From the NCBI RefSeq assembly GCF_019695415.1, contig NZ_JAIFKJ010000376.1, positions 1 through 8,816 of the forward strand: 8,816 nucleotides of DNA. The letters run 5' to 3'. The position numbers were made by a program, and so were the translations under genes. Each line of letters opens with the position of its first letter. The first letter of the stretch is position 1. Shown here in pieces: positions 5,750 through 8,816 of the stretch. Source of the stretch: Thiohalocapsa sp. GTDB taxonomy: Bacteria; Pseudomonadota; Gammaproteobacteria; Chromatiales; Chromatiaceae. The notes under the pieces were generated by a model, which saw nothing but the letters and a program-made list of their open reading frames with translations, did not search any database and had not been told where the DNA came from.

Positions 5750-6814
5750 TCAGCTCTCCAGCGCGTTCATTAGGGATCGCCAAAAGTGCGGCTCACCCCG
5801 GCGGTGTGCGGCAGCGGTATCACCCCGGCCGGCGGCCCGTGTGGGTACGGGGGCGATGATAGCGAGTGCCCGGCCGTCGGCATCGTAGAGCCGCAGCTGC
5901 CGGCTGCCCCCATCACGGGTGTCCCCGCCCACCACCCAGGCGCTGTCGATGGCCGCGAGGTCGATCTCGAAACAGGTCGCGTCGCCGGTGAGCCTTGCTC
6001 GGCCCTGGGCGTACTCGTAGAGATGGAACGCGGCCTGCCGCCGCAGCACGAGCGCATCCGAGCCGGTGGTGAGCACCAATGGCAGCACCTCCTCGCACAG
6101 GGATCGCAGGGCGCAGGAAATCAGCGCCGGGTCCGCGGCCACGGCCGCTCCGCCGGCGGCTGCGGCGTCGCCTCGCAGCCGCGCGGGCTCGAGGGCCAGC
6201 TGCCCGGAGAGCTCCGCGGTATCCGTGAAGCCGGGCGCATCGGCGTCGTCCGCGCAGAGCGTCTGGAGCGCGCCGAGCGGGTGCCTCGACAGCGGCGCCA
6301 GCGCCGGCGGCGTCTGGCGGACCGGTACCACGCGCTCGGCACCGCGGAGGATGCCCCTCAACACCAGGTGCCAGAGCCACCAATCGTCGGCTGTCACTTG
6401 GCGTAGTCGCAGCAGCGGGCGTCCGAGGTCGTCCTCCAGCAGCAGGGCGTCCCCTGCCGGAGCCGCCGACAGGGCATGGCAGCGCGTCAGCAGCAGCCGG
6501 AATGACTGCTCCGTCCCGGCTAGGGTCGCCAGCGCGCTGTCTCCGCGCAGTGCGCCCAGCGAGATCCTGTCTAACAGGCGCACCCGCGCCGTCGCCAGCT
6601 CCAGGCCCAGGTCGCCGAGCAGGCTGAGGTCGGACAGGATCTCGAGCCAATGCCCGCTGAGGCGCAGGCCGGCGTCGGGATGGCGCAGGGGTGTGGGCAT
6701 GGGCAGCCGCCCCTGCGGCGGCGCCGGATCCTGGCATGGCGCCGGGGCAGACGCCGCCGGTGTGTGCGCCTGCAGACGGTGATCGGGAACGGGTCGCAGC
6801 GTGGTCACGAGCAT
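5750..6814 (-). CDS. Divergent HemS/HmuS-like protein (haemin-degrading factor / ChuX superfamily)
   Basis: The 354 residues match the usual HemS length (about 340-355) and show its two-repeat layout. In repeat 1 (about 50-155), HWLEILSDLSLLGDLGLEL precedes EQSFRLLLTRCHALSA (102-117) and LLLEDDLGRPLLRLRQV (124-140), resembling the DLRLFLSRWH...FFD..G...K pattern. In repeat 2 (about 195-352), CFEIDLAAIDSAWVV (281-295) precedes RQLRLYDADGRALAIIAP (305-322) and EPHFWRSLMNAL (341-352), resembling the IASVWVVRKPT...LFDADG...WR pattern. HemS-type proteins bind haem in the cytoplasm and traffic or degrade it. By my alignment the repeat-2 position of the axial His is Arg (ALVLRR, 254-259), so haem binding is doubtful or differs. 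The ATG at 6814 has AGGAGA 7 bases upstream; residues 1-45 are a Pro/Ala-rich extension. The assignment rests on remembered family patterns, so confidence is moderate. It is first in a three-gene cluster under a putative Fur-box promoter. Confidence 0.6.
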   Translation of the reverse strand: MLVTTLRPVPDHRLQAHTPAASAPAPCQDPAPPQGRLPMPTPLRHPDAGLRLSGHWLEILSDLSLLGDLGLELATARVRLLDRISLGALRGDSALATLAGTEQSFRLLLTRCHALSAAPAGDALLLEDDLGRPLLRLRQVTADDWWLWHLVLRGILRGAERVVPVRQTPPALAPLSRHPLGALQTLCADDADAPGFTDTAELSGQLALEPARLRGDAAAAGGAAVAADPALISCALRSLCEEVLPLVLTTGSDALVLRRQAAFHLYEYAQGRARLTGDATCFEIDLAAIDSAWVVGGDTRDGGSRQLRLYDADGRALAIIAPVPTRAAGRGDTAAAHRRGEPHFWRSLMNALES

Positions 6815-6821
6815 GCCTGTG

Positions 6822-6827
6822 TCTCCT
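6822..6827 (-). promoter_or_regulatory. Strong Shine-Dalgarno site of the HemS-like gene
   Basis: Minus-strand AGGAGA lies 7 bases before the ATG at 6814. It supports this start, with its Pro/Ala-rich N-terminal extension, over the internal ATG at 6700. Confidence 0.6.
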
Positions 6828-6971
6828 GTGCATCGGCGTGGCCGAAGGCGGGATGGAAAGAAACACCTGGCTTGCCCGGGTTCCGATGTGGCCGCTGAGG
6901 GCCTGAACGCAGTCCTCGTGGCGGCCGCGTTTACATCGGTGTCAACTACGGCTGGCGTGGCGCATAAAAAC
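6828..6971 (-). other. Untranslated leader of the HemS-like operon
   Basis: About 170 bases separate the predicted transcription start (near 6984) from the ATG at 6814. No frame here gives a credible protein; the only small minus-strand ATG frame, beginning near 6966, encodes seven codons. I recognise no riboswitch class. Confidence 0.35.
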
Positions 6972-6990
6972 GCGAACGATTCGCATTAAC
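6972..6990 (-). promoter_or_regulatory. Putative Fur box
   Basis: The minus strand reads GTTAATGCGAATCGTTCGC, matching 13 of 19 bases of the classical Fur consensus GATAATGATAATCATTATC. Matches include the AATG...AATC...TT core on both sides of the centre. The overlapping 19 bases at 6969-6987 form an imperfect palindrome (AACGCGAA, CGA spacer, TTCGCATT; 7 of 8 pairs). It sits directly downstream of the predicted -10, where bound Fur would block RNA polymerase. The downstream genes (HemS-like, FeoC-like) fit iron control. The motif is read directly; binding is inferred. Confidence 0.6.
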
Positions 6991-7020
6991 AGCATAATGC
7001 TCCGGGTCCAGTGAGGTCAA
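6991..7020 (-). promoter_or_regulatory. Sigma70-like promoter of the HemS-like / membrane protein / FeoC-like operon
   Basis: On the minus strand, -35 TTGACC (7015-7020) and -10 TATGCT (6991-6996) are 18 bases apart, matching the consensus at 5/6 and 4/6 positions. Predicted transcription start is near 6984, inside the Fur-box match. Confidence 0.5.
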
Positions 7021-7238
7021 GCAGGGGCGGCTCCAGCGGCTATGGCCTCAACCCAAAGAGAGTAGTTAGACGGTCGCCAGGGGGCGCGGGGTGACTGGCA
7101 ATCAACACCCTCGGCGACTCCGTGGGCTCTGCTTCCGCCGTCAGGTTGCGACCTTGCCGGTGGGTTGTCGGGCAGCGCGACTCCGCGCTTTGGATGCAGA
7201 GGACGGAGGCTCGCTTGCTGGCAATGGGAGCGCGGCGC

Positions 7239-7264
7239 AAAAAAAGCCCCGCTTGCGCGGGGCT
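7239..7264 (-). terminator. Rho-independent terminator of the symporter gene
   Basis: On the minus strand a perfect 8-bp stem, AGCCCCGC (7257-7264) with GCGGGGCT (7245-7252), encloses a GCAA tetraloop (7253-7256). Seven Ts (7239-7245) follow, the first shared with the stem end. The hairpin starts about 30 bases after the symporter stop, so it should stop symporter transcription before the HemS-like operon promoter. Confidence 0.95.
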
Positions 7265-7295
7265 GGAGGTCAGTGTGTCGTTGTTGGCCTCAGGC

Positions 7296-8816
7296 TCAGT
7301 GCCCGGTGGCCTCGCCGGCGCCGCGTGGCACGCGCACGTCTTCAACCAAGTGCTGGATGTGCTCCGGTGGCGCCTTGGTGACCGCCGCAACGATGAAGGC
7401 CACGACGAAGTTCACCAGCGCGCCAACGGCGCCGAAGGCATTCGGCGAGATGCCGAAGAACCAGTCCGGTCCCATACCCAGCTCCGGCATCAGGAACTCG
7501 GTGCCGGGCACGAAGAAGATCCCCTTGTGCTGGAACACGTACAGCAGCGTGACCGTGATGCCCGCCAGCATGCCGGCGATCGCCCCCGCGTTGTTCATCT
7601 TCTTCATGAAGATGCCCATCATCAGGGCCGGGAAGATACTCGACGCTGCGAGGCCGAAGGCGATGGCCACGGTGCCTGCCGCGAAGCCCGGTGGGTTGAG
7701 TCCGAGATAACCGGCCACGATGATTGCGCCGATCATGGAGAGGCGACCGGCGTTGAGCTCGGCCTTTTCCGAGATCCCCGGCATGAATACCCCCTTCAGC
7801 AGGTCATGCGAGATGGCCGAGCTGATGGCCAGCAGCAATCCCGCGGCCGTAGACAGCGCCGCCGCGAGGCCGCCGGCTACCACCAAGGCGATGACCCAGT
7901 TGGGCAGTCCGGCGATCTCCGGGTTGGCGAGCACCATGATGTCGCGGTCCACCTTGACCATCTCGTTGCCCTTCCAGCCGAAGGACTCGGCCTTCTCGGC
8001 GAACTCCGGATTGGTGTCGTCGTAGTACTGGATGCGGCCGTCGTCGTTCTTGTCCTCGAACTGCAGCAGGCCCGTGGTCTCCCACTTTTTGAACCACTCC
8101 GGGCGATCTTCGTACAGGAGGTTGCCTTCCTCGCTGCCTACCGGGCCGATTTGGATGGTGTCCATGAGGTTCAGGCGCGCCATGGCGCCGACGGCCGGGG
8201 CTGTGGTGTAGAGCAGGGCGATGAACACCAATGCCCAGCCGGCGGAGTAGCGTGCATCCTTGACCTTCGGCACGGTGAAAAAGCGGATGATGACGTGGGG
8301 CAGGCCCGCGGTGCCGATCATCAGTGACAGGGTGTAGACGAACATGTTCAGGGTGCTGCCCATCACCTGGGTGGTGTACTCCTTGAAGCCGAGATCCGTG
8401 ACCACCTGATCGAGCTTGCCGAGCAGCGTCACACCGGTTTGCGCGCCGTCCTCCACGTAGCCGGCGCCAAGACCGATCTGCGGCAGCGGGATGCCGGTCA
8501 GGGTGAGGGAGATGAAGATGGCCGGGATGGTGTAGGCCAGGATCAGGACCACGTACTGGGCGATCTGAGTATAGGTAATGCCCTTCATACCGCCGAGCAC
8601 GGCGTAGATGGCGACGATGCCCATACCGATGTAGAGGCCCACCTCGTAGCTCGTCTCCAGGAAGCGGGAGAAGGCCACGCCGATGCCCTTCATCTGGCCG
8701 ATGACATAGGTGATGGAGGCCAGGATCAGGCAGATGACCGCGACGATGCGCGCCGCCTGCGAGTAGTAGCGGTCGCCGATGAACTCCGGCACCGTGAACT
8801 TGCCGAACTTGCGCAG
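7296..8816 (-). CDS. Sodium:solute symporter, VC_2705 subfamily (acetate/monocarboxylate permease-like), 5'-truncated by the window
   Basis: 506 residues are present and the frame continues past the window edge (reads LRKFGKFTVPEFIGD; the GTG near 8792 is an internal valine codon). Around ten membrane segments are visible, including 22-40, 60-76, 86-108, 192-214, 306-331, 360-378, 380-402, 408-428 and 458-479. Hallmarks of the acetate-permease-like branch of the solute:sodium symporter family are GTAGLPHVIIRFFTVP at 168-183, LPNWVIALVVAGGLAAALSTAAGLLLA at 304-330 (written here as the positions around LSTAAG, 321-326) and SHDLLKG at 336-342. A hydrophilic insert of about 90 residues (215-305) is typical of the VC_2705 subfamily and carries an EF-hand-like loop at 255-266. 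The family imports small carboxylates with Na+ across the inner membrane. Members usually follow a DUF4212 partner gene, which here would lie beyond the right edge. A strong terminator follows the stop. Confidence 0.92.
   Translation of the reverse strand: MRKFGKFTVPEFIGDRYYSQAARIVAVICLILASITYVIGQMKGIGVAFSRFLETSYEVGLYIGMGIVAIYAVLGGMKGITYTQIAQYVVLILAYTIPAIFISLTLTGIPLPQIGLGAGYVEDGAQTGVTLLGKLDQVVTDLGFKEYTTQVMGSTLNMFVYTLSLMIGTAGLPHVIIRFFTVPKVKDARYSAGWALVFIALLYTTAPAVGAMARLNLMDTIQIGPVGSEEGNLLYEDRPEWFKKWETTGLLQFEDKNDDGRIQYYDDTNPEFAEKAESFGWKGNEMVKVDRDIMVLANPEIAGLPNWVIALVVAGGLAAALSTAAGLLLAISSAISHDLLKGVFMPGISEKAELNAGRLSMIGAIIVAGYLGLNPPGFAAGTVAIAFGLAASSIFPALMMGIFMKKMNNAGAIAGMLAGITVTLLYVFQHKGIFFVPGTEFLMPELGMGPDWFFGISPNAFGAVGALVNFVVAFIVAAVTKAPPEHIQHLVEDVRVPRGAGEATGH
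8019..8054 (-). other. EF-hand-like acidic loop in the symporter insert
   Basis: Residues 255-266 of the visible protein read DKNDDGRIQYYD. This fits the 12-residue calcium loop pattern with Asp1, Asn3, Asp5, Gly6 and Ile8, and Asp instead of Glu at position 12. It lies in the hydrophilic insert between two membrane segments. No incoming or outgoing EF-hand helices are obvious, so it resembles single excalibur- or dockerin-type loops. Confidence 0.5.

Noticed and set aside
5913..6866. Minus-strand open frame of 317 codons overlapping the HemS-like gene
   Set aside because: Extremely Arg/Ala/Gly/Pro-rich shadow; the competing frame has a strong Shine-Dalgarno sequence and HemS-like repeats.
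7040..7390. Minus-strand open frame of 116 codons over the terminator
   Set aside because: It contains the strong terminator and overlaps the symporter end in another frame; no motif.
7122..8327. Plus-strand open frame of 401 codons opposite the symporter
   Set aside because: Antisense to an unambiguous membrane transporter; its His/Asp/Arg/Gly-rich composition is typical of the reverse complement of such a gene, and it reads through the terminator hairpin.
8790..8792. GTG as the start of the symporter
   Set aside because: The frame continues upstream with family-like sequence (LRKFGKFTVPEF) to the window edge, and the first membrane helices would otherwise be missing.
1..8816. CRISPR arrays, tRNA/rRNA genes, insertion sequences, phage att sites
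   Set aside because: No spaced direct repeats, cloverleaf sequences, transposase-like frames or terminal inverted repeats were seen on either strand.

Overview
The window is GC-rich, gene-dense DNA with mostly G or C at third codon positions. The gene families (VC_2705-type sodium:solute symporter, DUF294/CBS protein, DEDDh exonuclease, FeoC-like and HemS-like proteins) point to a gammaproteobacterium. A halophilic or phototrophic lineage such as Ectothiorhodospiraceae is possible, but that is a guess. Every confident gene except the first lies on the minus strand.

Layout from left to right: (1) 144-749 (+) is an internally deleted MDR-family quinone oxidoreductase/alcohol dehydrogenase. It converges on, and overlaps by 23 bp, (2) a SseA-type 3-mercaptopyruvate sulfurtransferase at 727-1620 (-). 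(3) 1621-2355 is a 735-bp stretch with no recognisable gene; it holds a weak promoter candidate and an unrecognised ORF whose GTG start overlaps the stop of the next gene. (4) 2356-3033 (-) is a DnaQ-like DEDDh 3'-5' exonuclease, 65 bp downstream of (5) a cNMP-CBS-CBS-DUF294 nucleotidyltransferase-like protein at 3099-4964 (-). (6) 5202-6814 (-) is a three-gene cluster: a HemS/HmuS-like protein, a 71-residue membrane protein and a FeoC-like winged-helix protein, the last two joined by an ATGA overlap. (7) Upstream of that cluster, 6972-7020 carries a sigma70-like promoter with a good Fur-box match placed just after the -10. (8) 7239-7264 is a strong intrinsic terminator ending (9) a VC_2705-subfamily symporter at 7296-8816 (-), whose 5' end is outside the window.

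How the genes may work together: the symporter, the cNMP/CBS/DUF294 protein and the exonuclease often occur near each other in Proteobacteria. They probably form a monocarboxylate (acetate-like) uptake module with a nucleotide-responsive signalling protein. Here a separate iron/haem-type operon with its own putative Fur-controlled promoter lies between the symporter and the signalling pair. The window shows a FeoC-like protein but no FeoA or FeoB, and a HemS-like protein that seems to lack the usual haem-ligand histidine. This Fur-box-linked operon is the most interesting unit here. The rest is ordinary housekeeping or metabolic DNA with signs of gene decay at the left end. Family assignments come from reading protein motifs by eye; no searches were run.
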